NCBI RefSeq assembly: GCF_016918855.1
Contig: NZ_JADKYB010000014.1
Span: 124,001-188,000 of the forward strand
Direction: 5' to 3'
DNA length: 64,000 bases
DNA from: Actinacidiphila acididurans
Lineage (GTDB): Bacteria > Actinomycetota > Actinomycetes > Streptomycetales > Streptomycetaceae
A program made the position numbers and the translations under genes. Below, piece by piece: positions 32,501 to 40,848 of the stretch. Every line of letters starts with the position of its first letter. Within the stretch, counting starts at the first letter, position 1. The notes beneath the pieces were generated by a model, which saw only the letters and a list, made by a program, of their open reading frames with translations, searched no databases and was not told the DNA's origin.

Positions 32501-32947
32501 ATGCGCATCGCCGTTTCCTCGGACATGGACGAACCAGTGGCACACCTGATCGTCGATGAGCTGACCCGCCGCGGGCACACCGTGCTGCCCTACGGCGCGC
32601 TGCGCCCGGGGGACCGTGCGGACTGGGCCTGGAGCGCGGAGGCCGCCGCCCGGGCGGTGGCGGACGGATCCGCCGACCAGGCGGTGGTCTGCTGCTGGAC
32701 GGGCACGGGCGCGTCCATCGCCGCGAACAAAGTGCCCGGCGTGCGCGCCGCCCTGTGCGGCGACGCCTACACCGCCGACGGCGCCCGCAAGTGGAACGAC
32801 GCGAACGCGCTGGCGCTGAGCCTGCGGGCGACCTCGGGCCCGGTGCTCGGGGAGATCCTGGACGCCTGGTTCGCCGGGACGCCCAGCGAGGACGCGGACG
32901 ACCGGGACAACGTCGCGCATGTGCGCGCGCTGGAGGGAACCTCGTGA
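32501..32947 (+). CDS. RpiB/LacAB-family sugar-phosphate isomerase-like protein
   Basis: 148 residues from ATG 32501 (MRIAVSSDMDEPVAHLIVDE). The RpiB fold signature is clear: an N-terminal strand with a phosphate-binding segment, then VVCCWTGTGASIAANKVPGV, matching the CGTGIG.SI.ANK loop with Cys shifted, and the later DANALALSLR segment. It may interconvert pentose or hexose phosphates; lack of the usual Gly after the loop Cys makes the exact substrate uncertain. First of three short genes probably forming one operon. Confidence 0.85.
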   Translation: MRIAVSSDMDEPVAHLIVDELTRRGHTVLPYGALRPGDRADWAWSAEAAARAVADGSADQAVVCCWTGTGASIAANKVPGVRAALCGDAYTADGARKWNDANALALSLRATSGPVLGEILDAWFAGTPSEDADDRDNVAHVRALEGTS

Positions 32948-33120
32948 CGTCCGAGCTGGTCTGGGTGTTGATACGGCAGGACGACGACGGCGGCAATCGC
33001 TACCGTGTCGCCCGGTACGCGACGAAGGACGAGGCGGAACGGGTCGCCGACGTCCTCGACCGCGAGCAGCGGCAGGTGTACGTGATCGAGCGGATCGCCC
33101 CGCGGGGCGTCCAGGCGTGA
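32944..33120 (+). CDS. Small SPOR-like protein
   Basis: 58 residues starting at GTG 32944, which overlaps the isomerase stop (GTGA). Sequence VWVLIRQDDDGGNRYRVARY, then ATKDEAERVADVLD, fits a small alpha/beta SPOR-like unit as often annotated in Streptomyces. No signal or membrane segment, so it would be cytosolic. Function unknown; translational coupling suggests a link to its neighbours. Confidence 0.75.
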   Translation: MTSELVWVLIRQDDDGGNRYRVARYATKDEAERVADVLDREQRQVYVIERIAPRGVQA

Positions 33121-33139
33121 GAAGACGGGCGAGACAGGC

Positions 33140-33577
33140 GTGAGTGCGGGTGTCGTGGTGGGCGGGGCGCTGCTGGACGGAGGGCGGCTGCTCGCCGCCC
33201 GCCGCACGGCGCCCGCGGAACTGGCCGGGCGCTGGGAACTGCCCGGCGGCAAGGTCGAACCGGGCGAGGCGGTGCCCAACGCCCTGGTGCGCGAGCTGCG
33301 CGAGGAACTGGGCGTGACGGTCCGCCCGCTGCTGCGGGTCCCGGGCGAGTGGCCGGTGCCCGGCGGCCGCATGCTGCACGTGTGGACCGCGTCGGTGCTG
33401 TACGGCACCCCGCACCCGCTCCAGGACCACGACACCCTGCGCTGGGTCACCCCGGACGAGGCGATGGCCCTGGACTGGCTCGACCCCGACCGCCCGGCCG
33501 TCGCCTGGGCCTGCCGGCAGCTCCGTACGGATCTCGACCGGGTCCAACCGACCCGGCCGGCCCGCCCCGCTCGGTGA
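33140..33577 (+). CDS. NUDIX hydrolase (MutT-like)
   Basis: 145-residue pyrophosphohydrolase from GTG 33140. The Nudix box is complete: GGKVEPGEAVPNALVRELRE followed by ELGV (GX5EX7REUXEEXGU). The preceding LLAARRTAPAELAGRWELPG segment matches MutT/8-oxo-dGTP-type or CTP-type pyrophosphatases. It follows the SPOR-like gene after 19 bases. Likely role is house-cleaning of damaged nucleotides, but the substrate is not fixed by the sequence. Confidence 0.92.
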   Translation: MSAGVVVGGALLDGGRLLAARRTAPAELAGRWELPGGKVEPGEAVPNALVRELREELGVTVRPLLRVPGEWPVPGGRMLHVWTASVLYGTPHPLQDHDTLRWVTPDEAMALDWLDPDRPAVAWACRQLRTDLDRVQPTRPARPAR

Positions 33578-33601
33578 GCCCGCCCCCCGGGGGGAGAAGC
33601 C

Positions 33602-34354
33602 CTAGCGCACCGGCAGGTGGTACACGGCCCGGAAGCGTTCCGCCGGAATCACCACATCGGCCGTTTCCACCGGGCGGCCGCTCGCGTAATAGGTGCGGCG
33701 GATCTCGATGACGATGTGGCCGGGCACCCCGCCGAGCGCGGCGGTCTCCTCGGCGAGCCCGGGGCGCGCCCCGACCTCCTCGGCCATGTGGTCCACGACC
33801 AGGTCGATCGCGGCCATCCGCGGCACCACGCCCTGGCCGCCGACCGGGCCCTCCTCGGGCAGCATGACCGGGGTGCGGGCGGTGATCTCCAGCGGCTCCC
33901 AGGAGGTGGAGAGCATGGACGGCTCGCCCTCGATCCGGAAGAGGTAGTGCGTGCGCATCACGCGCTCGCCGGGCTGGATGCCGAGCCGTTCGGCCACGTC
34001 CGCCGAGGCGATGTCCTGGATGCTGCGGGACTCCCAGGTGCCCTTGCTGCCCTCGTCGGCCTGCTCCTGCCGGTACGGCGTGCAGCCGCCGGTGGGCCGG
34101 AACCCGCTCCTGAGGATCCGCCGCTGCCGCGGCCGCTCGCGGACGTACGTCCCCGAACCGGACCTGCCCTCCACGAATCCCTCGGCCATCAGCACCTTGC
34201 GCGCTTCGAGGGCAACGGTGTCGGAGACCCCGTATTCGCTGCGGATCCGGGCCTGGGACGGGAGCCGGGCATGCGGCGGCAGCGTGCCGTCGAGGATCTT
34301 CCGCCGCAGGTCGTCGGCGACGCGAAGGTAGGCGGGCTGCTCACCGAAGGCCAC
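33602..34354 (-). CDS. GntR/HutC-family regulator (GntR-UTRA)
   Basis: 250 residues. N-terminal winged HTH (YLRVADDLRRKILDGTLPPH; LPSQARIRSEYGVSDTVALE; GFVEGRSGSGTYV) and a C-terminal UTRA effector domain from about residue 85 (MRTHYLFRIEGEPSMLSTSW; ETADVVIPAERFRAVYHLPV). Convergent with the NUDIX gene. A palindrome upstream may be its operator. It does not match my memory of DasR, so I do not call it that; the effector is unknown. Confidence 0.9.
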   Translation of the reverse strand: MAFGEQPAYLRVADDLRRKILDGTLPPHARLPSQARIRSEYGVSDTVALEARKVLMAEGFVEGRSGSGTYVRERPRQRRILRSGFRPTGGCTPYRQEQADEGSKGTWESRSIQDIASADVAERLGIQPGERVMRTHYLFRIEGEPSMLSTSWEPLEITARTPVMLPEEGPVGGQGVVPRMAAIDLVVDHMAEEVGARPGLAEETAALGGVPGHIVIEIRRTYYASGRPVETADVVIPAERFRAVYHLPVR

Positions 34355-34374
34355 GTGCCCCTCCCAGGGGTTGA

Positions 34375-34387
34375 CTGTCAGCGACAG
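34375..34387. promoter_or_regulatory. Candidate GntR operator
   Basis: CTGTCAGCGACAG is a perfect inverted repeat (5-base arms, 3-base centre) about 20 bases before the GntR start codon, consistent with autoregulation. Confidence 0.45.
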
Positions 34388-34558
34388 CTTCGCAACCGTC
34401 GGTGCTCGTCCGCAAGCTCACCCCTGAGCCTCACCATCCGCTTTCCGCCACCCCGGCGCGCCACCGTCCCGGGCCGCCCGCGCGCGCCCCCCGGGTGCGC
34501 CCGAAGGCGTCCCGCGCGCCTCCCGAGCGCCGTCCGGCCCGCCCCCGCGGAACCGCTG

Positions 34559-35530
34559 TCAGACGCCGACCCCCGCGTTCTGCCCGCCGTCCTTGACCGA
34601 GCCGTGCAGCTTCTCGGAGGTGCTGCCGAAGAAGCAGATCACCCAGCGGTAGCCGTGCGCCCAGCCGTTGGCCGGCGGGATGTAGGAGTAGATCCGCACG
34701 CCGTGCGGCAGCGGCTTGCCGCCGAGGTAGGAGTCCGCGGCCGAGGTGCACTTGGGACCGGCCACCTGGGAGATCCGGTCGGAACCGGGGTAGTCCGGGC
34801 CGAGGCTGTCGGGCAGGTCGAACACGTCGTACGCCTCCGCGTCGTGCGCGTGGTCGCAGGAGACGACGTCCACGGTGGCCGAGGAGGCGCCGGAACCGCC
34901 TGCCGAGGACAGCGACCGGCCGACGGTGTTGAAGCACTGGCCGGCCGCGAGGTCGGACACCTTGGTGTTGCCCTCGTCCAGCACCCCGGCCACGCCGAGC
35001 CCGATGAAGAGCGCGACCAGCAGGGTGGCCACCGAGTTGATGATCAGGCCGGCGATCGCCAGCCCGCGGCCCTGCTGCCCGCGCCGCCCGATCTGCCGCA
35101 GCCCCGCGACGCCGAGGATCGCGCCGAGGAAGGGCACGCAGGTGAACGCCGTCACCAGCGAGGCGATGGCCAGGCCGTTGGTGGACGGGTCGTAGGGGTA
35201 CCAGCCCTGCGGCCCGCCGGGGTGGGGCGGCGGCCAGCCGTAACCGCCGTACGGGCCGGGGCCGTACGCGGGCTGCGGTCCGTAGGGGCCGCCGGGGTAC
35301 GGCGGCAGCGGCTCGTATCCGGCCCCGGGCGGCGGCGGTCCGTACGGGGAGCCGGGCGGCGGCCCGTAGAGCACACCGGGCGGCGGCTGGTCGTGCCGAG
35401 GGCCGGCGGGCGCCGACTCCCCGGCGGGCGCCACGGGGGCGGGCGGCGGAGGCGGCGGCGCGAAGGGGTCGCCGGGTTCCGGGGCGGACTTCGGAGTGTC
35501 CTCGGGAGGCGGCGGCGCGGGTATGTCCAC
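34559..35530 (-). CDS. Pro-rich DUF4190 membrane protein with septum-formation-like domain
   Basis: 323 residues. The first 115 are Pro/Gly/Tyr-rich and disordered (PPYPGGPYGPQPAYGPGPYG). Two membrane helices at about 125-148 and 155-180 (NGLAIASLVTAFTCVPFLGA; GLAIAGLIINSVATLLVALF) with a QIGRRGQQGRG loop are the DUF4190 signature. The extracytoplasmic C-terminal domain (LAAGQCFNTVG; VVSCDHAHDAEAYDVFDLP; WVICFFG) has four Cys in the pattern of septum-formation-like domains. Common in actinomycetes; exact role unknown. Confidence 0.83.
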   Translation of the reverse strand: MDIPAPPPPEDTPKSAPEPGDPFAPPPPPPAPVAPAGESAPAGPRHDQPPPGVLYGPPPGSPYGPPPPGAGYEPLPPYPGGPYGPQPAYGPGPYGGYGWPPPHPGGPQGWYPYDPSTNGLAIASLVTAFTCVPFLGAILGVAGLRQIGRRGQQGRGLAIAGLIINSVATLLVALFIGLGVAGVLDEGNTKVSDLAAGQCFNTVGRSLSSAGGSGASSATVDVVSCDHAHDAEAYDVFDLPDSLGPDYPGSDRISQVAGPKCTSAADSYLGGKPLPHGVRIYSYIPPANGWAHGYRWVICFFGSTSEKLHGSVKDGGQNAGVGV

Positions 35531-35753
35531 CAGGGGAGTTTACGGTCCGGCGGGCCCGGGGCCAGGGGAGAATCGGCGCCCCGCCCGGCCGGTGGATCCT
35601 CGCAGCCGCGGGCTCGCCCGGCCGGCCGCGCGCACGGAACCCGGCGGAAACCGGCGCCCCGCTCCCGCGGCCGGTCCGGCCGCCGGCCCGCACGCGGAAG
35701 GCGGCGGAAGACAGCGGAAGGCGGCGGAAGCGGAACACATTCGCCCGTTCCCC

Positions 35754-35783
35754 TTGACCCGCATTGGTCTAGGCCAATACGTT
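35754..35783 (+). promoter_or_regulatory. Chitinase promoter with embedded DasR-like (dre) site
   Basis: TTGACC at 35754-35759 and TACGTT at 35778-35783 are spaced by 18 bases. Between them lies ATTGGTCTAGGCCAAT (35763-35778), 15 of 16 positions palindromic and close to the dre core TGGTCTAGACCA. A transcript starting about seven bases past the -10 would begin at the ATG 35791, so the mRNA is probably leaderless; indeed no ribosome site is seen. Confidence 0.7.
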
Positions 35784-35790
35784 CGGCGCC

Positions 35791-37152
35791 ATGCGTCGAA
35801 GAATCCTCGGCCGTATGGCCGCCACGGCCGCCACCTTGTCGCTGGCCGCCGTCCTTCCCGCCGTCGCCGGCGGCAGCGCCGCACAGGCCCACGCGGGCCA
35901 CGCCGACTCCCACCACCAGGAGTACCGCAGCGTCGGCTACTTCACCCAGTGGGGCATCTACGGCCGCAACTACCAGGTCAAGAACGTGCAGACCTCCGGT
36001 GCCGCGGCCGAACTCACCGATCTCGACTACGCGTTCGCCAACATCGGCCCCGACGGCAAGTGCTTCGAGGCCAACGCCGCCGGACAGGGCGACGCCTGGG
36101 CGGACTACCAGCACCCGGTGGACGCCGCGACCTCGGTCGACGGCACCGCGGACACCGCCGACCAGCCGCTGGCCGGCAACTTCAACCAGCTGCGCGAGCT
36201 GAAGGCGAAGAACCCCGGGCTGAAGGTCCTGCTCTCGATCGGCGGCTGGAGCTGGTCGACCAACTTCTCCGACGCGGCCCGCACCCCCGCCTCCCGCCAG
36301 GCCCTGGTCGCCTCCTGCCTGGACATGTTCATCAAGGGCAACCTGCCGCTGCTGGACGGCAAGGGCGGCCCGGGCTCGGCGGCCGGCATCTTCGACGGCA
36401 TCGACATCGACTGGGAGTGGCCGGGCTCGGCCGCGAACACCGGCACCGTCTACCGGCCCGAGGACAAGCAGAACTTCACCGCGCTGGCCGCCGAGTTCCG
36501 CCGCCAGCTCGACGCGTACGGCCGCACCACGCACAAGCACTACGAGCTGAGCGCCTTCCTGCCGGCCGCCCCCGCGAAGATCGACGCCGGCTTCGAGGCG
36601 AACAAGATCTTCCGCTACCTCGACTTCGGCACCGTGCAGGGCTACGACTTCCACGGCCCGTACGAGACCACCACCAACCAGCAGTCGGCGCTGCGGGTCC
36701 CGGCCGGCTCCCCGGTGGCGCAGGACTTCAGCGACACCGGCACGATCCAGGCCTGGCTGCGCCGCGGCGCGCCGGCCCGGCAGCTCGTGCTCGGCCTGCC
36801 CTTCTACGGCCAGGGCTGGACCGGTGTGCCCGACGGCGGCACCGCCGGCCTGTTCCAGACGTCCACCGGCCCGGCGCCCGCCACCTGGCAGGCCGGCAAC
36901 GAGGACTACCACGCCCTGAAGGTGCTCGCGCAGTCCGGCACGTACACGCTCCACCGCGACACCCGTGACGGCTTCGCCTGGCTGTACGACGGCACCAACT
37001 TCTGGACCTACGACGACCCGCAGGTCCTGACCGCCAAGACCGCCTTCATCCGGCAGGCCCACCTCGGCGGCGCCATGATGTGGTCGCTGGACGGCGACAC
37101 GAGCGACGGCGAACTGGTCCACACCGTGCACAACGGGCTCACCGGCCACTGA
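35791..37152 (+). CDS. Secreted GH18 chitinase
   Basis: 453-residue exported endo-acting chitinase-type hydrolase. Signal peptide MRRRILGRMAATAATLSLAA followed by an AQA cleavage region near residue 33. The GH18 barrel fills the rest: SVGYFTQWGIYGRNY, strand 3 LLSIGGWSWSTNF, catalytic FDGIDIDWEWP around residues 200-210 (the final Glu is the acid/base), GYDFHGPYE, LVLGLPFYGQGWTGV and the closing GAMMWSLDGD. No binding domain is fused. Regulation by GlcNAc-responsive DasR is inferred from its promoter site. Confidence 0.94.
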   Translation: MRRRILGRMAATAATLSLAAVLPAVAGGSAAQAHAGHADSHHQEYRSVGYFTQWGIYGRNYQVKNVQTSGAAAELTDLDYAFANIGPDGKCFEANAAGQGDAWADYQHPVDAATSVDGTADTADQPLAGNFNQLRELKAKNPGLKVLLSIGGWSWSTNFSDAARTPASRQALVASCLDMFIKGNLPLLDGKGGPGSAAGIFDGIDIDWEWPGSAANTGTVYRPEDKQNFTALAAEFRRQLDAYGRTTHKHYELSAFLPAAPAKIDAGFEANKIFRYLDFGTVQGYDFHGPYETTTNQQSALRVPAGSPVAQDFSDTGTIQAWLRRGAPARQLVLGLPFYGQGWTGVPDGGTAGLFQTSTGPAPATWQAGNEDYHALKVLAQSGTYTLHRDTRDGFAWLYDGTNFWTYDDPQVLTAKTAFIRQAHLGGAMMWSLDGDTSDGELVHTVHNGLTGH

Positions 37153-37348
37153 CCGCCTCCGGCGGCCGCACCGTCGAGGCGGAGCCCCGGACCCGGAGGA
37201 CCCCGGCGGCCCACCGTCCACGATCCGACGGCCGGCGCCGACGGCCTCCGGATCGGCCGGGCCGCCGGTCACCGATCGCCGGCTTCCGGCCACCCGGCCC
37301 GCGACCGCCCGGTTCGCGGGCCGAAGGTGCCCGTCCCCGGCAGTTGAC

Positions 37349-37386
37349 TGCCCGGTCTCCCCCACCCTGCCGGGGGAGACCGGGCA
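37349..37386 (+). terminator. Strong hairpin after the chitinase gene
   Basis: Perfect 15-base stem TGCCCGGTCTCCCCC paired with 37372-37386, 8-nt loop. It lies about 200 bases past the chitinase stop and 62 before the TPR gene. Confidence 0.7.
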
Positions 37387-37448
37387 ACGCCCGCCCCGCG
37401 CCCGCCGGATGGGTACGATCGCCGGACACGGACACCCGGGGGCAGTGG

Positions 37449-38645
37449 ATGGTACGGATTTCGCCGCGCGGGCGACACACGGCGGCAGTGCAGAAGCCGG
37501 ACACCGACGTGGCGTACGGCAAGCAGCTCGTCGCGCAGGGCCGCCCGGACGAGGGCGAGCAGTACCTGCGGGACCTGCTGGCCCGGCGCGAGGCGGGGCT
37601 GCCGGCCGGCGACCCGCGGATCCACGGCGCCCGCCTCGCGCACGGCGGCGCGCTGCTCGCGCTCGGCCGGCCCGAGGAGGCGCTGGCGGTGATCTCCGCG
37701 GCCGCCGCCGAGGCCGAACGCGCCCACGGCGTACGGCACCAGGCCACGCTGTCCGCGCGGACCCAGGTGGTGGACGCGCTGATCGCCACCGGCCGGCTGG
37801 CGGATGCGGAGCGCCAGACCCGGGCGCTGATCGACGAGTACGAGGCGCCGTGGTTCCGCCAGGCCGGGTTCGCCGCCGAACGCTGCTGGGTGCGCACCCA
37901 GTTGGTGAAGGTGCTCGGTCAGGCCGGGCGGGTGCGCGAGGCGGTGGACGTCAGCGACCGGATGCTGCCCGAGGTCGCCGAACTGCTCGGCCCGCACCAC
38001 CCGTACGCGCTGATCTGCCGGATCAACCGGACCCAGCAACTCGCCCTGATGGGCCGGTTCGCCGAGGCCGAGGCGGAAGGGGTGGCGCTGTCCGCGCTGG
38101 CCGCCGACCTGGCCGGCCGCCGGGACCCCAACGCGGCGATCGCGGGCCTGGCCGCCGCCAACAACCTGGCCTTCTCCTACGCCGAGTCGGGCCGGCCGGC
38201 CGACGCCGAACGGCACGCCCGCGGCCCGCTCACCGAGGCCGAGCGGATGTTCGGCCCCTACAGCGACTTCGCGCAGGCGCTGCGGCTGAACCTGGCCACC
38301 GCGCTGGTCGGCCAGGGTCGTTACGAGGAGGCCCGCGGGGTCGCCGAGGCGCTGCCCGGCTACTCGGACGTCCAGCCCGGCGGGCGCTCGCTCGCGGTGG
38401 CCGAGGCGCTGTACGGGCTGCGGATGCTGCCCGAGGCCGAGGCCGCGGCCCTGCACGCGCTCAACGAGGCGGGCGCCCGGCTGGCCCCGATCCACCACCG
38501 GATCCTGCGCACCCGCACCCTGCTCGCCCTCATCCGCGACTCGCCGGAGGAGATGCGGGCCGCGGCGGCCGCCTGGACCGAGCACTTCGGCCCCGACCAC
38601 CCGCGTACCCGTGCGGCGCGGGCGGCGCTGGAACCGCTGGGCTGA
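37449..38645 (+). CDS. Tetratricopeptide-repeat protein
   Basis: 398 residues from ATG 37449 (MVRISPRGRHTAAV); the frame is open upstream but crosses the terminator hairpin. Helical repeats throughout, with TPR-type pairs such as GRPDEGEQYLRDLLARREAG, GRPEEALAVISAAAAEAERA, GRLADAERQTRALIDEYE, GRFAEAEAEGVALSALA, GRYEEARGVAEALPG. Similar proteins occur as the TPR part of STAND regulators, but no NTPase or enzyme domain is present here. No signal peptide, so cytosolic and probably a protein-binding scaffold; partner unknown. Confidence 0.8.
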   Translation: MVRISPRGRHTAAVQKPDTDVAYGKQLVAQGRPDEGEQYLRDLLARREAGLPAGDPRIHGARLAHGGALLALGRPEEALAVISAAAAEAERAHGVRHQATLSARTQVVDALIATGRLADAERQTRALIDEYEAPWFRQAGFAAERCWVRTQLVKVLGQAGRVREAVDVSDRMLPEVAELLGPHHPYALICRINRTQQLALMGRFAEAEAEGVALSALAADLAGRRDPNAAIAGLAAANNLAFSYAESGRPADAERHARGPLTEAERMFGPYSDFAQALRLNLATALVGQGRYEEARGVAEALPGYSDVQPGGRSLAVAEALYGLRMLPEAEAAALHALNEAGARLAPIHHRILRTRTLLALIRDSPEEMRAAAAAWTEHFGPDHPRTRAARAALEPLG

Positions 38646-38682
38646 CGGCGTCCGCTCCTCGCCGGGGGCGCGGAGCCCCGGG

Positions 38683-38841
38683 CCGTCCGGGTCCGGCTCG
38701 GCCCAACTCGGCCTGTCTCGATCCGGTTCCGTCCCCGAAGGCGGGGTGGCCCGCGCCCGGGCCTCCCAGCGCTGCGGGGTCCCGGACCGTCCGGGTCCGG
38801 CTCAGTCCCCGAACGCGGTCGCCCGTGCCCGGGCCTCCCAG
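38683..38841. repeat. Direct repeat duplicating the 3' end of the SDR gene
   Basis: CCGTCCGGGTCCGGCTC occurs at 38683 and 38787, and GTCCCCGAA.GCGG followed by GCCCGGGCCTCCCAG at 38731-38769 and 38805-38841. The second copy encodes the C-terminal WEARARAT of the SDR protein; the first, outside any gene, still reads WEARARAT in the matching strand. Confidence 0.65.
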
Positions 38842-39629
38842 GGGGCGATCTGGGCCCGGACCTGGTCGAGGTGGCCGAGTACGGCGGTGACGCCGTCGTC
38901 GCCGAGCGGCAGGTGCAGCGGGGTGTCCTCGGCGTCGAGGGCGGCCAGGATCAGCGCCGCGGCCCTGGCCGGGTCGCCGGGCTGGAGGCCGTCGGCCTCC
39001 TCGGCCATCCGGCGGGTGGCGCCCACGGTGGCCTCGTAGTCGGGCAGTTCGGCGCTGACGCCGCGGTTGGCCATCAGCGCGGTGCGGAAGGCCCCGGGTT
39101 CCACGATCAGGGTCTTGATGCCCAGCGGGCCCACCTCGTCGGCCAGCGCCTCGGTCATGCCTTCCAGCGCGAACTTCGTGCCGCTGTAGGCGGAGAAGCC
39201 GGCGAAGGACATCTGCCCGCCCATGCTGCTCATCTGCACGATCGCCCCCGAGCGGCGGGCCCGCATGTGCGGCAGCACCGCCCGCACCAGCGCCGCCGGA
39301 CCGAAGACGTGCACGTCGAACAGCGCCCGCAGCTCCTCGTCGGTGGTCTCCTCGAAGGCCCCGACATGGGTCCGGCCGGCGTTGTTGACCAGCACGTCGA
39401 TCCGGCCGTGCCGGGCGATCACGTCCTTGACGGCCGTCTCGATCGCGGCGCTGTCGGTGACGTCCAGCCGCAGCGCCTCGACCTGGTCGGGATGCGCGGC
39501 CACCAGGTCGTCCAGCGCGCCCTCCCGCCGGGCGGCACCGATCACCACGTCACCGGCCGCCACCGCGGCCTGCGCGATCGCCCGTCCGAAGCCGCTGTTG
39601 GCGCCCGTGATCAGCCAGACCTTGTTCAT
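38802..39629 (-). CDS. Short-chain dehydrogenase/reductase
   Basis: 275-residue NAD(P)-dependent oxidoreductase from ATG 39629 (MNKVWLITGANSGFGRAIAQ), with GGGGAG upstream; GTG 39638 is an alternative. Nucleotide motif TGANSGFG, NNAG, catalytic Ser in MSSMGG, and Y-x-x-x-K as YSGTKFALEG. Classical SDR length. It is divergent from a LysR regulator that probably controls it through the shared 113-base region. Substrate unknown. Confidence 0.92.
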   Translation of the reverse strand: MNKVWLITGANSGFGRAIAQAAVAAGDVVIGAARREGALDDLVAAHPDQVEALRLDVTDSAAIETAVKDVIARHGRIDVLVNNAGRTHVGAFEETTDEELRALFDVHVFGPAALVRAVLPHMRARRSGAIVQMSSMGGQMSFAGFSAYSGTKFALEGMTEALADEVGPLGIKTLIVEPGAFRTALMANRGVSAELPDYEATVGATRRMAEEADGLQPGDPARAAALILAALDAEDTPLHLPLGDDGVTAVLGHLDQVRAQIAPWEARARATAFGD

Positions 39630-39729
39630 CGCGTCCACTCCCCGTCCCTGTTTCCGTACGCGTGCCCTGCTCGTGCTTGCGTGCTCCAGCCTGCCGGGGG
39701 CGTCCCTTGTCGGTCCAAGACCCGCCGTG

Positions 39730-39744
39730 ATAACCGATGGTTAT
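39730..39744. promoter_or_regulatory. LysR-type operator overlapping the regulator start codon
   Basis: ATAACCGATGGTTAT is a perfect inverted repeat of the T-N11-A class, between the divergent SDR and LysR genes and touching the ATG at 39743. It suggests autorepression and control of the SDR gene. Confidence 0.65.
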
Positions 39745-40672
39745 GGACGTCCACGGCAGGGACCTGCGCTACTTCGTGGCGGTCGCGGAGGAGTTGCACT
39801 TCACCCGGGCCGCCGAGCGGCTGTTCGTCTCGCAGCCGGCGCTGAGCAAACAGATCCGGGCGCTGGAGAAGCAGCTCGGGGCGGCGCTGTTCGTGCGGGA
39901 CCGGACGCGGGTCGCGCTCACCCCGGCCGGGACGGCGCTGCTGCCGTACGCCCGCCGGGTGCTGGCCGACTGGGACGAGGGCTGGGCGGCGGTGGAGCGG
40001 GCGAAGGCCGCGCAGCGCGCCACGCTGGTGGTGGGGATGAGCACCAGCCCGGGCCGCGGCGGCCTGCTGCCGGCGGTCCGCTCCCGCTTCACCGCCGCCC
40101 ACCCGGAGGCCGAGCTGCGGCTGCGGCAGGTCGGCTGGGCGGACCCCACCGCGGGGCTGGCCGACGGCGGCAGCGACGTGGCGTTCGTCTGGCTGCCGCT
40201 GCCGGACCAGGAGCGGTACGCCTACCAGGTCGTCGCCGAGGAGCCGCGGCTGGTCGCCCTCCCGGACGGCCACCGGCTGGCCCGCGACGTCCCGCCGGGC
40301 GCCGCCGTGGACTTCGCGGAGCTGCTGGACGAGCCGTTCCTCGCGCTGCCCGCCGCGGCCGGGCCGCTGCGGGACTATTGGCTGGCGCTCGACGCCCGCG
40401 GTGGGCGCCCGCCGCGGATCGGCGCGGAAGTGGCCAGCACCGAGGAGACGTACGAGGCGCTGGTCGCCGGGCTCGGCGTGGTGCTGCTCGCCGCGGGCAA
40501 CGCGCCGCTGGTCACGCTGGGCGGCGTCACCACCCGCCCGGTGCGCGGGATCACGCCGAGCCGCTTCGCGCTGGCCTGGCCGCGCGCCGCCGCCGGCCCG
40601 CTGACCGCCGCCTATGCGACCGCTTGCCGTCAGGCGGCGGCGCGCCCGTCGTCCGGGCAGCCGGCCGCCTGA
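39743..40672 (+). CDS. LysR-family transcriptional regulator
   Basis: 309 residues from ATG 39743 (MDVHGRDLRYFVAVAEELHF); ATG 39737 lies within the operator. HTH AAERLFVSQPALSKQIRALE, then a two-lobed effector domain from about residue 95. Divergent from the SDR gene at 38802-39629. No ribosome site is visible, which together with the operator position suggests a leaderless mRNA. Confidence 0.9.
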   Translation: MDVHGRDLRYFVAVAEELHFTRAAERLFVSQPALSKQIRALEKQLGAALFVRDRTRVALTPAGTALLPYARRVLADWDEGWAAVERAKAAQRATLVVGMSTSPGRGGLLPAVRSRFTAAHPEAELRLRQVGWADPTAGLADGGSDVAFVWLPLPDQERYAYQVVAEEPRLVALPDGHRLARDVPPGAAVDFAELLDEPFLALPAAAGPLRDYWLALDARGGRPPRIGAEVASTEETYEALVAGLGVVLLAAGNAPLVTLGGVTTRPVRGITPSRFALAWPRAAAGPLTAAYATACRQAAARPSSGQPAA

Positions 40673-40726
40673 CGGACCGGTGGGGTTCGGGATCAGGCCG
40701 GGCCCCGCGCGCCGCCGGGAGCGCGG

Positions 40727-40798
40727 GTCCAGCCGGTCCAGCCCGTCCAGCCCGTCCAGCCCGTCCAGCCCGTCCAGCCCGTCCAGCCCGTCCAGCCG
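40727..40798. repeat. Eight tandem copies of a 9-bp repeat
   Basis: GTCCAGCCC/G repeated eight times without interruption in the gap between the convergent LysR and ferritin-like genes. A variable-number minisatellite formed by slippage is the simplest reading; it is not in a supported gene. Confidence 0.9.
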
Positions 40799-40848
40799 GT
40801 GGGTGATCGCCGGGGCCGCCGTACGGTTGCCGGACCGCGACCCCGGGG

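Noticed and set aside
31655..33547. Leftward extension of the second phosphatase-kinase gene to a 1452-residue protein
   Set aside because: The upstream 630 codons are Pro/Arg low-complexity, cross the frame-breaking tandem repeats and lie antisense to the RpiB-like and NUDIX genes, which have clear domains.
33602..34354. DasR itself, given the nearby DasR-like sites
   Set aside because: It is GntR-UTRA but the N-terminal and HTH residues do not match what I recall of DasR; only a regulator of the same class.
40727..40798. CRISPR or coding Leu-Asp-Gly repeat
   Set aside because: A 9-bp tandem repeat without spacers; the reverse-strand frame through it (LDG repeats) has no start context or domain and crosses other genes.
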